DNA of 64,000 nucleotides from the NCBI GenBank assembly GCA_012934845.2, contig WNNJ02003278.1, forward strand, positions 1 through 64,000, read 5' to 3'. Both the position numbers and the translations under genes were made by a program. The stretch is from Pomphorhynchus laevis (Eukaryota > Acanthocephala > Palaeacanthocephala > Echinorhynchida > Pomphorhynchidae). Positions 34,295 to 44,825 of this stretch are shown in pieces. Positions within the stretch are counted from its first letter, which is position 1, and every line of letters starts with the position of its first letter. A model generated the notes under the pieces. The model was given only the letters and a program-made list of their open reading frames with translations. It did not search any database and was not told the DNA's origin.

Positions 34295-35609
34295 TTTTTA
34301 TTACTGAAGTGGTCAAACGTGTGGGGCATATTGTGTCCAATATTAAATATCACTCATTCTACCGAACTACATGTCATAAAGTATTTTCTGATATGCTCTC
34401 CGCTCGTGACAAAGGACTATGTAGTGTGATAATATTGCTCGATCTTTCATTGACAATGGGCATTGTCGATCACAAAATCCTTCTTTCTCGTTTTCGCTAT
34501 CAATGATGAATTTTCTTCGTCTACCTTGGCTTGGTTCTCTTCGTATCTTTCCGATCGATCATTTTCCGTCCTGTTCTCCTTTATTTCCTCTCTTTTAGTA
34601 TACCTCAAGGTTCTGTACTTGGCCCTATTCTCTTTACGCTTCTTCTTTGAGATTTATCTTTTATAACTAAAAAAATCTGCTTCAGAGTATTGCAGTACGC
34701 TGATGATATACTTTTTTATTCTCACTCGTCTCCTCATTTCCTAAGCCAACTTTTCATATCCTCGTCGAATTGTCTTCGTGCTCTATCAGAACATCTAATT
34801 TCTTTGCGCTTGTCCCTCAATCCTACCAAATCTAAAGTGTTATGGATTTTACCCTTCTCCTTTTCTGTATTTTCTCTTTCTCTGTATCTTCAGACCACAA
34901 TTATTTCTGCTGTAGATAAACTAGTATTTCTAAGCGTTCACTTCGACAGTAATATGAATCTCGATCACTTAATTCGTGATAAAACTAGATCTTCAAATAT
35001 TCTTCTCCGTGATATTCGTTTCGTCAGAAATTCTCTAGATTTTAGTTTATGTAAATCTTTTATCTCATCCCTTCTTTTCCCGCGTATTGATTACTGTCTT
35101 AGCATTCTCGTCTTTTTTCAAAGTCATCCCTTAAACGTCTTCAGCGCCTCATTAACACTGCTGTGCGCATCATCTTTCGACTTCGTAAATACGATCATAT
35201 CTCCTCTCATTTATCAAAACTTGGATGACTAAGTATTGAACATCGCGTTTGTTTTTGTCTGCTTTGTCTAACTTATCTCCTTCTCCACTGTAATTATTTT
35301 TATCTCTATCTACTAACTACAAGTGAATATCGCTCTCTTTCTACTCACCTACGTTTCTGTGTTTCTTTATGGCTACACGTACCTTTTCACTCAACCAACT
35401 TTATCCGTCGATATCTACACATCGCTGCTCCTCTACTTTTGAATTCCCTACTTGATCACTTACAATCTTCGTTCTCACTGTCATTTTTCGAAACACAACT
35501 AAAATCGATGCTACTAAACGAGTAACTTTCTTTTTTCAATCTTTTTCGCTTTTGTGGGCTTGTAAGCACAGTCTGTGTGGATTTGCACATTAAAAAAACT
35601 TTAAACTTT
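34295..35609 (+). mobile_element. LINE remnant of a second clade (CR1/Jockey-like), RT and 3' end
   Basis: Blocks on the + strand: VDHKILLSRF (motif A end, about 34,468), a GSVLGPILFTLLL-type motif B in another frame (about 34,605-34,645), and LQYADDILFYSHSS with the catalytic YADD (34,693 onward). The open frame 34,690-35,232 continues through LSLNPTKSKVLW and the thumb. The 3' end has the phrase cagtctgtgtggatttgc followed by an A-rich tail. 5'-truncated with at least two frameshifts. The sequence differs from the LINE family at 40-44 kb. Confidence 0.8.
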
Positions 35610-36207
35610 AGATATCGATGTTGGTTCAATAATTCAAGTTTGTACGAATGAAATGTATTTTAGGAATCTGTCTGGAAACAATGAAAGTCTTTATGCTGCA
35701 TGCTTCCTTACTGACAATAGCGAAAAGTAATAACATATAAGTAGCACTTAATTTTAATAGTCGTTAACAAACTTAAGATATAAAATTTTAATTTAATGTC
35801 AGTTTTTGAATTATCTAATGACGATAAAGATAAACTCCGCGAAAAGCGACTACAATGGTATGGCCACGTTATCAGCGCACACGAACACCATCCATGAAAT
35901 AAAAACATCATCGGTATAGTATATGGAAAACGACCGATATGAATACCCACATTGCGATGGATGGACGTTATAAGTCAGGATTTGATGTGTCTAGTCCTGA
36001 AATCAAAGACGCCCTCGATAAAATCAAATGAAGGCAACTTTCAAAAACAGCGGACCCCGTCCTTACACGGGAGAAACGCTAAAGAAAAAGAAAATATTTA
36101 TTTAACTATTAGTTTTCATCATAGATTTTCAGGGCAGGTCATTCAATTTTAATAGTCGAATAAAAATTAATAAAATTCCATTTAATTTTAATAGGCGTTA
36201 ACAAATT
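35610..36207 (+). repeat. Dispersed repeat family A, copy 3, left part
   Basis: Same start as copy 1 (atatcgatgttggttcaata) and same RTE-like tail (about 35,830-36,090). It stops in the second internal repeat, where other sequence including a Penelope fragment is inserted, and resumes at 36,946. Confidence 0.85.
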
Positions 36208-36439
36208 AAATCAGCTAACAGAGTCTACGTATTTAATATAATTATAAAATAAACAAAACATAATAATGCTAAATCAAAATTTAATAATTAAATAATAAAA
36301 TTAATAATTGTTTTTAGATTTTCTATAATTTAAATCAAGTAAAAAAATGAAATTTAAAATAAACGTCATTTTTATGAATTGACTAATAAATAACAGACGT
36401 TGTATCAGAATAAGAATTAGAGGTCATCAGGAGGAACTG

Positions 36440-36945
36440 TTATGCTATCATGTTTCGGCCCTTTCAGCGAGGCCAAATACATGCTAATGATGTATTTCCT
36501 CTGAACTAACTATCTAGTATCTTATTCTAATGCAAATTATATTATTTATTATCCATCCATAAAAATTTGCCACTTAAGAGTTTAAATTTATTCTTTATAT
36601 TATTGTGTTGATTTATATATTTTACTATTTTCTGCTTGATGTTATTTTTATAGTAATCTAGTTTAAAATATGTATCTATTAAATTATTTAAATGATTTTA
36701 AAGTCAATATCATTACATATTGTTGCAATTCTTAAAATTTCATTATTTAATGTATTATATTTTATATTATATGGTATGCATGAATGCTCATGCAAAAATA
36801 TGTTTCTTGTAAATTTAAATATGCTATCTTTACGATATAAATTAATAGTAGTTTTAGTTAATGTTAATTTAATGTTCATATCTAGATTTACACCTTCTTT
36901 ATCATTAATATTGGTTTTGTTAAGAATAAGGCTTTCTGGATAAAT
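36440..36945 (-). mobile_element. Penelope-like element fragment, RT thumb and tail
   Basis: On the - strand, words such as CIPYNIKYNTLNNEILRIA (about 36,760) resemble the thumb region of Penelope RTs. The tail at 36,474-36,449 reads gctgaaagggccgaaacatg, the same hairpin plus GAAAC design as the other tails. It interrupts family A copy 3. Confidence 0.5.
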
Positions 36946-37330
36946 AACTTAAGATATTAAATTTCAATTTAATGTCAGTTCTTGAATTATCTAATGACGA
37001 AAAATTCTACTGCCATATTTATTTAACTATAGTTTTTTATTCCTAATATTGAAGAATCGGGGGTTGATATATTCTTAAGTTGATATATTTTTTATAAACG
37101 ATGAATAAATTCACAACATAATTAAATTCATAACAAACAATTTATATAAATTTATAATAAATTAATAACATCTTTACATTTCACAGATTAGTTTTCATTC
37201 TTAGGAGGTTGATATATTCCTAAGTTACAAACGATTATAAAGCCAATTGAATTTAATAAAAATCAATTACATGCATTTGCTAAAAAAATATAAAAAATGC
37301 ATTTGAATAAAATATCAACTACATGCATTT
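36946..37330 (+). repeat. Dispersed repeat family A, copy 3, middle part
   Basis: Resumes at the third internal repeat (cttaagatattaaatttc) and continues to acatgcatttattt, where LINE copy c is inserted. The copy resumes again at 38,012. Confidence 0.8.
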
Positions 37331-37331
37331 A

Positions 37332-38011
37332 TTTCATCCTTATGGATGTTGGGACAATACAATTTAAACCTATTCAAGCTTCCATCAAAATTTCGAATCT
37401 TCCACCCCTACTGGATGAGAAGGATATTTAGTCTTTAAAGAGACTATTTAGACTAAAACCTTCCGGTACGTGACTGGGAAGAACGAATTTTCTCTCCCGA
37501 TAGCTTCTGCGGCCTCTTCTATTGATAATGCTGAGATCATAACAAAAGCCGCCTGTAACCCATTTTTGGGACATAATTTATTGTTTAAACTCATAAGCGC
37601 CGACGAGCTAACTTACCCGCACTGCAATACTTTCCGCGAATGGGGCCACTGGGGATCTGGATGTGTTAAGGAGAAGTCTTGTGGGGTATGAGGCCTAACG
37701 AATTGCCCGCAAGTTGGCGGTAACTTCTCCTCCCAGCCCAGGTGTTCAAATTGTGGAGGAGCCCATCCGGCGTGGTTCAGGAAGTGTGCGAACTTCAAAC
37801 TGTATTGTTCCCGCCACTGCTCATCCTCACTTCAATAAAAAAGATGACCCCGTGACTTTTGGTGCAGTTGCGGGTAGAATGACTGACAACGACATTATCA
37901 GGTTAGTCGACTCCACAAGACAAGATATCTTCAAGCAATTGGAGAATTTGTTTCAGAAACAGCTCGCCTTATTTTTTACCCCTACAGTAATCGCCGACCC
38001 TCCGGCGATTA
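37332..38011 (+). mobile_element. APE-type LINE gag fragment (copy c)
   Basis: Pieces of gag in several frames: LTYPHCNTFREWGHWGSGC (first knuckle, about 37,610), a CSNCGGAHPAW-type third knuckle (about 37,745-37,780) and MTDNDIIRLVDSTRQDIFKQ (about 37,880). It is inserted cleanly into family A copy 3, whose sequence continues at atccgtgtaccataacaatc. Confidence 0.75.
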
Positions 38012-38180
38012 TCCGTGTACCATAACAATCAACAAACAGAACTCTAGAATACTAGCAAGTTAATAGTTTCTGGGCTGTTCAACAACATCAGTTTTTCCGA
38101 AGTCATTAAGTATAAAAAAGTATTGACTAAATGTTATTTTAAAATATTATTGAAATACTCAAATAATATAGCGAATTAAT
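38012..38180 (+). repeat. Dispersed repeat family A, copy 3, right end
   Basis: Continues the family-A right-end phrase after the LINE insertion. Its last part overlaps the junction with family B copy 2. Confidence 0.7.
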
Positions 38181-39082
38181 GGAATAGCAAAATAGCAAAT
38201 ATTATTCGTTAGTTAATTCGTTAGTGAACTATTAATTCAATTATTATTCGTTCCTATGCGAATTGATCACCGGACAGTAAACTGCAAATAGATTCAAAAT
38301 TCCGTACGCCATAACAAACAACAATCAGAATTCTAGAATATTATGAAGTGAACAGTTTCTGAGCTATTAACAGCAGCAGTTGTCCAAAGTTATTAATTTT
38401 AATCATTAATTTAAGTTTTCTTATGTACAAGGCTACCTTAATAAATAATGAAAGTCAAGAGGGTCGATTAAGCGAAACATCTTGTCACTATAAAATATAT
38501 TTTCTTGCATTTTTTAAAACTTATTGAAGGGAATTATATTCTTAAACTCATTATACAAGAAAATAAATATACCAAAAATATTATTGAAATACTCAAATAA
38601 TATAGATGTACTAAATACTCAAATAATGAATAAAACAACGAAATTGCATCTAACGATTATAAGATTCTTGATTTTAACGTTTGTTATGGCCAACTTTGGA
38701 ATGACAACGTAAACCTTTTGCTTTTAATACTGATGCTTTAGTTATTTTTTGGCCTAGCGTCAAGATTAACGGCAATAAATGTGATGGTGTAGACCCTCAA
38801 TTATGTTCTTACGTTGCCTAAATCAGTCAAGCAAGAGATGACAAGTTTCTTAATATTGGATTCTAAATCTATAACCACCACCTTTTTCGAGCTTGGCTAC
38901 TTTCAAAATTTTATATTATCAAATAATGTTCTGATATTTCAAGATTTGTATTAGTAAAAATGCATTCATCTAAAGCTATGAATTTGTTGTAGGGAGAATA
39001 CATATCTGGAAAAATGTCATTCATTTAGCGTGAAGCTAAACTTATGTCGAGTCGTGCTACTATATATTGTGAGATGCTCACA
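38165..39082 (+). repeat. Dispersed repeat family B, copy 2
   Basis: Near-identical to 22,993-23,907. In both places it follows the same actcaaataatatagcga phrase. It ends at ttgtgagatgctca, where a hairpin begins. Confidence 0.8.
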
Positions 39083-39122
39083 ATATACAGTAGCATCTCT
39101 GTCGAGATGCTACTGTATATTG
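39080..39122. repeat. Perfect hairpin at a LINE junction
   Basis: Arms caatatacagtagcatctc and gagatgctactgtatattg with four loop bases. It duplicates, in inverted form, the adjacent end of family B. Confidence 0.85.
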
Positions 39123-39129
39123 TAAGATA

Positions 39130-39380
39130 TTAACTTTGACCTGAAACAAAATGCAGGTAAGTGCGTCTACAATATCAAACGAGGTAAGTGGTTTGTTTTC
39201 ATCTACCGTAAAAGAGGTAATTGGGGAACTTCCCCCAATACCCAAATTAAAAAATCTGGCAGTTATTAAGCTATCAGCGCCAATAGAGCGCCATAAGCTA
39301 TTTAACATATTCTTGCGGAAGTTTACCGAAATAATAATAGGGTCCTATTCCACTCAGTACGCTACTTTGAAGCTGAATAA
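39130..39380 (+). mobile_element. APE-type LINE, 5' end and gag start only (copy d)
   Basis: Two GTAAGTG words (39,155 and 39,184) precede LPPIPKLKNLAVIKLSAPIE and LFNIFLRKF, the conserved gag N-terminus also seen at 14,068 (copy b) and about 43,960 (copy e). The copy then breaks off. Confidence 0.75.
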
Positions 39381-39639
39381 CAACATTGCAACGATCGATT
39401 AATAAAAGTTTTTATCGATATACCAGTAATATTTCAATTAAAATAAATATTTAAATACTCAAATAATGTGCAGAATAAATGGACAGACATTATTGCAACT
39501 ATCGATTAATTAGATTCTTGATGTTTTATAAAAATTATTTTATCAGTAAAAATGTATATAGCTGTTGTTCGTCAAATGTTAAATTTGACGAACTTTAGAT
39601 TACGAATTTGACTGGCAAATTTTGTAATCTAAATTTATT

Positions 39640-40080
39640 TATTGTAGTGTACAGTGATGCTGATAGGAATCAAACAACCACACGAGTATAATATCAAAAC
39701 GACCAGTTAAGAATAGCAGCTCGTGTATGCAATATTCACAATAGTAAAAAGACAGCTTACGGTTTACTGTCCAGTGAACATTTCGTATAAGAACGGAATA
39801 AAAAATCGGTGTGTGGTGGATTCGAATTGCGAATATTAGTTACCGCCCACACCAAATATAGAACACATTAATTGTGTAATTTGGTATATAAGCCAAATAT
39901 AAACCAGCATTTCGGCGACAAGGAATCAGCAGAAGCAGTAAAAAGGACCGAAACACGAAATGTAGGCGTGGGCTCACTGCTGATGAGGTCCACCCACGCT
40001 GATTGTAGTGTACAGTGATGCTGATAGGATTCAAACAACCACACGAGGATAATATCAAACCGACCAGTTAAGAAATTTTG
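39640..40080. mobile_element. Family K copy (partial tandem dimer)
   Basis: The phrase gtagtgtacagtgatgctga starts direct copies at 39,645 and 40,006, each running to cgaccagttaagaa, so the monomer here is about 360 bp. Contains the intact hammerhead-like halves described in the next entry. Related to 31,405-32,335. Confidence 0.6.
39945..39999 (+). ncRNA. Hammerhead-like core in permuted order (family K)
   Basis: GGACC-GAAAC (39,945-39,954) and CTGATGA-GGTCC (39,980-39,991) give all core residues with a five-pair stem II, but GAAA precedes CTGATGA. ACA/TGT could form stem III with GTA as cleavage triplet, but I find no good stem I. GCGTGGG (39,966-39,972) pairs with CCCACGC (39,993-39,999); the 31.8-kb copies have GCGTAGG and CCTACGC, a compensatory change. 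Activity is uncertain. Confidence 0.4.
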
Positions 40081-40439
40081 TAATCTAAATTAGTTATTAT
40101 AGGCAAAAATCCTAACGAAAGACATTTGCTCTTATTTTCAGTTGGAGCAACATTTCGGTTTGTGGATTACTGTTAAAGTCAGTATCTCTTCAAAGTTAGA
40201 ATGAGTTAAAAATATGTAAAAGAGTTCATTTTTTGTCTTGTGAGACAGCCAATCCAAAAAGCCGCTTTTCGACTGAACCATCCGGGGTCTTTCACCCCCC
40301 CCCGAAGATTTCAATCGAGGCGGACTATGCTGGGTAAACGAGAGATGAGCAGCTTGAGAAACCATAGACTTTGCTTTAGGGGAAGTCCTCTAGCAAAGAA
40401 GACTAATCCCGATAAAGCCCAGGTGCCCCAGAGGCGCTC

Positions 40440-41641
40440 CTAGGTTTTCCCTATTAGTGACAGATGCTGGGCCCGTTTCAGGGCCCATCTAACTCTCTTC
40501 ATGATACGTTTGAGTCTATCCAGGTCAGCTTTCGCCGACCAGTTCACCGTAACGGTGAACCCCAGGTATTTTACTCGAACTGTGAAGGTAAGGAGTGGTT
40601 GATGCTGCAAAATGGAGAGGGCATAGAGTGTTAATCTCTTAAGTTTTTGCTTTGTTGCAGGGGTGCCATGAAAGACAACCACCTGCGATTTGGCGGAATT
40701 TAAAATAAAATTGGACTTGGGTAACTGGTCTTTTAATCTTAAAAAGAATCGGCTGATGTCCGAGACTACGTCTTTGCACCTGCGTCCAGAAAACAGGGAT
40801 GTGGTATCATCAGCGTATACCACTAGACGTTGTTCGCGTTTAAATATTTTAAATAGAATCATTAAGGCAGCAAAAAAATAAGATAAAAGAAAGGATAGGC
40901 TTGAGGCACACCCGTAATAGGGTAGAACTGACGCGCATCAGTGTCGTCTTCATAATAAAATCGCTTGGTGTACAACAGTACCTCCACCCTATTAACGATT
41001 CTCGCAGGCAACTCGAGAGACCTGAGAGAAGAGATCACAAAACGAATGGAGGTGCGGTCAAAAGCAGCGGAAAAGTCAAGGAAAACATCCACAACTAGAC
41101 TATGGATATTATCCCGACAAAACTGTTCCACCTCACCAACTGCTAAATGGACCGAGCGACCTATGACGAATTCATGGAAAGCTGTAGGGATTAAATTTCG
41201 CCTTATCAGATGATCCTGGATTTTACGCGCAAACGCTTTTTCGTAGATCGATACGAGGGAATTTTGAATCGAAATGGGCCGCAGGTCTTTAGGACATGAG
41301 ACCGAAAACTTTTTTGGAATAAAAATTCGTCTACTGATGTTGATGCCGGCCACATCGGATGGGGCGGCTAATAGCATTGTGACGGCCACTTCTCTTCTTT
41401 GTTCGGCTTTAAAACGCTGACAGACACGAGAAAAGAGTGGAACGACGAATTTGGAGGTGCCCGGAAGAGGCCCCCAGGAGTTAAGGATACCTGTGACAGA
41501 TAAATCCCTACTCCTGAAGTCTCCCCAAGGCAGGATTGGCTGAGGTGATTGATTGGCTCCATAATTATGTAGGGATAGTGACTCCTCCAAAACTGTATCA
41601 AGACCTATATTTCCAATCCAACCCAATGCCCTATCCCTCAA
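40440..41641 (-). pseudogene. LINE reverse transcriptase, broken (copy e)
   Basis: The block 41,641-40,862 carries DLRPISIQNSLVSIYEKAFA (RT finger), VDVFLDFSAAFDRTSIRF (motif A with catalytic Asp) and TGVPQAYPFF (motif B, altered). The block 40,862-40,440 carries LVVYADDTTSLFSGRRCKDV (catalytic Asp pair), SNFILNSAKSQVVVF and VKYLGFTV, then the thumb to RVRWALKRAQHLS. One frameshift separates the two blocks. Confidence 0.85.
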
Positions 41642-41728
41642 ACAGACAAACTTCTCCCTCTTGAATTTCTTCCAGAAGGAAGACTGGGATGGATTAAGGG
41701 AAGCAATGCTAACCTTATCTCTACCCAG

Positions 41729-42670
41729 TTAAAACCTATATATAGTGCTCCAATATTCTTTCGAGAGAACCTGCCTGGCAGAAGCAGAGAGATTGGGGAG
41801 ACTGAGCAAATATGATAAGGTCTTGTGTTTTGTCGGAGTGTGTCTGAAAATACGACCTTTATAGGTTGTAGAGAGCAATGCGGTGGCTTGCGAGGAGAGG
41901 TAGGAATTAAATTCGGTTAACCTCTCATTACCAATTCGGGGGAAGCGTTGGATAGCAGCCTGAAAGAAAGCCACTCTGATAGGGTCAAAGTGGAATCTCC
42001 TTCGAAGCAGCGTATCCTCTTCTATCCGCCAGCGAATTAGATCAGGAAAGGTAGACAGATGTTGCCGCAACTGCTCCGTACAGAAGGGTTTTAGCAACCA
42101 ATTCTCACGGAGCAGTAATAAATCTAGGAGTGAATTTGTTGATGTGCAATGAAAGGTGGGTGACGGTGGTTTATGAATAAGAGAGCCGTTCCTGGCTCTG
42201 CGGAGTGCTGCATTAATCCAACGACCATTTCTGTCGTTAAAATCACCAAGTACCATGTCATAGCCGCTGTCTATAATCCTATCCAGGAGGTCACGGTTCT
42301 TGTGAATCTCACCTGGACGTATGTAGACATTGGTCAGATTGATCCGTTTACCGTTTATACTGAGTGAAACTACTAAACAAGAAAGGGCTGGACAAGAATA
42401 GTTGAGTAGAAGGGACGATCTTAAGGAGCATTTAACTAGGGTTAAAATACCTTGAAATGAAGAAGAGTGAGGTGGGGTTAGGTATGGAGTATAGTGGGGA
42501 CACATGTGCTTTGGTAAGAATCGAGTAATGTCCTGGGGGAGACGGATAGACCGCGTCTGCTGAAGGACTATAACATTTGCATCTCTACCAGATAGAAGTC
42601 TAAGGGTAGAAGCTCCTCCGGAATTCCACTGAGGGATATTCAGTGAAAAAGGCTCTCGAGTACTCTGCAT
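41729..42670 (-). CDS. LINE AP-type endonuclease domain (copy e)
   Basis: Open frame of 313 codons. It starts SLNIPQWNSGGASTL (the N-W-N type substrate-binding Asn block), continues with VIVLQQTR, FQGILTLVK, LTNVYIRPGE, MVLGDFNDRNGRW (catalytic Asp and Asn) and STNSLLDLLLLR, then a linker toward RT. The order and spacing match exonuclease-endonuclease-phosphatase domains of Jockey/I LINEs, which nick target DNA. It lies directly after gag and before RT in the same orientation. The frame is whole over the domain, but the neighbouring domains are broken. Confidence 0.85.
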   Translation of the reverse strand: MQSTREPFSLNIPQWNSGGASTLRLLSGRDANVIVLQQTRSIRLPQDITRFLPKHMCPHYTPYLTPPHSSSFQGILTLVKCSLRSSLLLNYSCPALSCLVVSLSINGKRINLTNVYIRPGEIHKNRDLLDRIIDSGYDMVLGDFNDRNGRWINAALRRARNGSLIHKPPSPTFHCTSTNSLLDLLLLRENWLLKPFCTEQLRQHLSTFPDLIRWRIEEDTLLRRRFHFDPIRVAFFQAAIQRFPRIGNERLTEFNSYLSSQATALLSTTYKGRIFRHTPTKHKTLSYLLSLPNLSASARQVLSKEYWSTIYRF

Positions 42671-42704
42671 TGTATTAGGTCAGCTGTGTGGGATTGCCTC
42701 ATCC

Positions 42705-43279
42705 CTAGACGGAGCTATGGATGGACGTGTTACCCCCTTCACCACCAGAACAGTCCAGAGTGGACACTTGCCCACGGGCATTGTCTTCATCTCCCAGGGA
42801 GGCCGCTTTCCTTTCCTTAATCATTTTTCTAATCTTTATGGGGGGGAACGGGGTTGGCCGATGCCCCCATTTCTTAGATACTGATACTGCTTGTGTAGGA
42901 AGTACTTGGCTGGAAAACATGGCCGTAGTGAGGTCCGAGGCTATGTATTCCAATTTCTTCATTGCTGAGTTAATCTTGTTGTCAGTGAGTCGCATTATTT
43001 CACTGTCAGACATTCTTGAACTACTTATGCTAGAAAAGAAATTATCCTTTTTTGTTACTACCGGTTCGTAAAGGAATCTCTATTTGCTTTGAAGTGTAAG
43101 CACTTGCAGGACCACGCAGGGTGGGTTCCCCCGCAATTTGAGCACCGGGTAAGAGAGGAGCATCTCTCCCCCAATTCTAGGCATTGACAGAATGTGCCAA
43201 AAACTCCGCATGTATTTTCCCTGGAGCAGTTGGAGGAACAGTGCCCCCCAAAGGGGTTGTGTGTAGTTCTTATCCGCAC
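42705..43279 (-). pseudogene. LINE gag, knuckle and C-terminal part (copy e)
   Basis: The 43,279-43,058 block has a degenerate second knuckle (CGVFGTFCQCLELGERC) and RCSNCGGTHPAWSCKC. The 43,013-42,705 block has MSDSEIMRLTDNKINSAMKK and a lysine-rich end, matching MTDNDIIRLVD of copy c. The two lie in different frames. Confidence 0.75.
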
Positions 43280-43463
43280 CAGAACTACACTTAGTGCGGA
43301 TAAGTGTAGTTCTCAGAGAACAGGATTTCGAATTTCAAATTGTATTCCAAAACCCTCTGGTCCAGGACCCGACACCTGGACCAGAGGTTGGCAGGAAAAA
43401 TTCAGCAGCAATTTCTTTACAAGAAATTGCTGCTGAATTTTTCCTGCCAACCTCTGGTCCAGG
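43264..43463. repeat. Chain of nested palindromes within LINE gag
   Basis: Perfect 43-bp arms 43,375-43,417 and 43,421-43,463 with a 3-base loop. The outer 13 bases (cctctggtccagg) occur a third time at 43,354-43,366, making a second palindrome with the left arm. At 43,264-43,315 two more overlapping inverted repeats occur (agttcttatccgcac type with cttatccgcac/gtgcggataag and gtgtagttc/gaactacac). Confidence 0.9.
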
Positions 43464-43469
43464 TCCTTT

Positions 43470-43990
43470 ACAAGAAATTGCTGTTGTAAATAAATCGTTA
43501 TTTAAATTCATAATCAGATTTGATGTTCTTTCAATGATAAGTACCGATTGAATCAAACAAAACGTGTCGCTCCACAAAAGCTGGGCCGAATCCAATTGGG
43601 AGTGCAAAACCACTCTTACCGATGAAGGACGAAAGGCAGAAATCTTGAATCGAGATTTAAGGTCAGAAATATCATTCTCTTCGAGATGAGTCGGGAGGTT
43701 CGTTATTTTGACGGACGCCATGATTGGCTTAATTAGTATTATACCAAGTTCACTTAAGTTCTCATTAAAATTGGTAACATATTGATTTAGAACATCCGTA
43801 GTTGCAAAGGATATTTTGATCTCCGAATCGTACATCCTTACAGAGTTGTAGAGAATTCTATTAGAGTAATTATCTTTGAACTTTTTTAAGCAAATCTTGA
43901 ATAGATTGTGACATTCTTGAGGTTGTAGTAATTTAATAATAACGAGAGTTTTAGTTTAGGGATTGGGGGAGTACCCTCGCACCCTGAAAA
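43470..43990 (-). pseudogene. LINE gag N-terminal part (copy e)
   Basis: Reads VPPIPKLKTLVIIKL (about 43,970-43,925), then from 43,835 MYDSEIKISFATTDVLNQYV, IMASVKITNLPTHLEENDIS and SAFRPSSVRVVLHS. Matches the gag N-terminus of copies b, d and f. Separated from the knuckle part by the palindrome block. Confidence 0.7.
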
Positions 43991-44452
43991 TCAACACCAG
44001 AAACTGTACTGACCTTATAGATAAAAACAGAGAAGATACGATTGATATACCTTCCTCCTTGTCCTGTTTACTTGAAAAATCATCCATTTTTGTGCAATTT
44101 TGAGAGTAGCTCGCCGCCATTGTACCAAAATCGATTAGACGCATTCATTTAGTGATGTACAGCGTCGAATACATAATGGGAACTAATTTCTGTAAGTTGA
44201 AGGCATTTGTCAACTTTTGTATTAGCAAATGTGCTCGAGACGTCAATTATGTTCTAACGCATAGGAAATAATGAGATGAAAATAAGATGTTAGTTATTGA
44301 GTATAAAAGGTACATGCATTTAATCTGATTTCATGCAATGTAGCCTTGAATTAATGTGTTGTCTAATTAAAGCCACCACTTTGTGATAGTATTAACATTA
44401 AAATCACATTATAATCAGCATTCCCTGAATATAGTTTGTTTTCAATTTGTAC
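43991..44452. other. No gene recognised
   Basis: Flank between two LINE copies. No frame or element recognised. A splice-like AG precedes the LINE start at about 43,995 (- strand). Confidence 0.4.
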
Positions 44453-44825
44453 AGAATTTGGAATAAAAAATCGGTCGTCCATTTTTCTGTATCAAAATTG
44501 CTTCAAAATCAAGTAAGCCAAGACGATCCACAAAACAATGTAAGTGGTTTGGAACAAAAAAGGTCATATATTTTTCTGTATCAAAATTTTTAAAAATCAA
44601 GTGAGCAAAGACGATCCATAAAACGATGTTAGTGGTTTTGCAACAAAAAACGGTCATCCCTTTTTCTGCATCAAAAATGCTTAAAAATCAAGTAATGTTT
44701 TGTTATCGATAGATGACAAAACAATGTTAGTGGTTTGGAACAAAAAAGCGGTCCTCCCTTTTTCTGTATCAAAAATGCTTAAAAATCAAGTAAGCAAAGA
44801 CGATCCACAAAACAATGTAAGTGGT
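44453..44825 (+). repeat. LINE 5' tandem repeats, about 92-bp unit with GTAAGTGG
   Basis: Four units of the type ggaacaaaaaacggtcatcc, then tttttctgtatcaaaaatgc, then aatcaagtaagcaaagacga and tccacaaaacaatgtaagtg. GTAAGTGG or GTTAGTGG recurs at about 44,535, 44,628, 44,725 and 44,817, the last directly before gag. Confidence 0.85.

Larger units (their letters stand above)
40140..43990 (-). mobile_element. APE-type LINE, most complete copy (copy e)
   Basis: On the - strand: gag N-terminal part (43,990-43,470), a block of palindromes (43,463-43,264), gag knuckles (43,279-42,705), apurinic-type endonuclease (42,670-41,729), RT (41,641-40,440) and the 3' end with the phrase gaaagaccccggatggttca. 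The layout ORF1 with CCHC knuckles, then APE, then RT, places it in the Jockey/I group of non-LTR retrotransposons; I see no RNase H. It has several frameshifts. Translation differs by only a few residues per ten from copy b. Confidence 0.9.
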
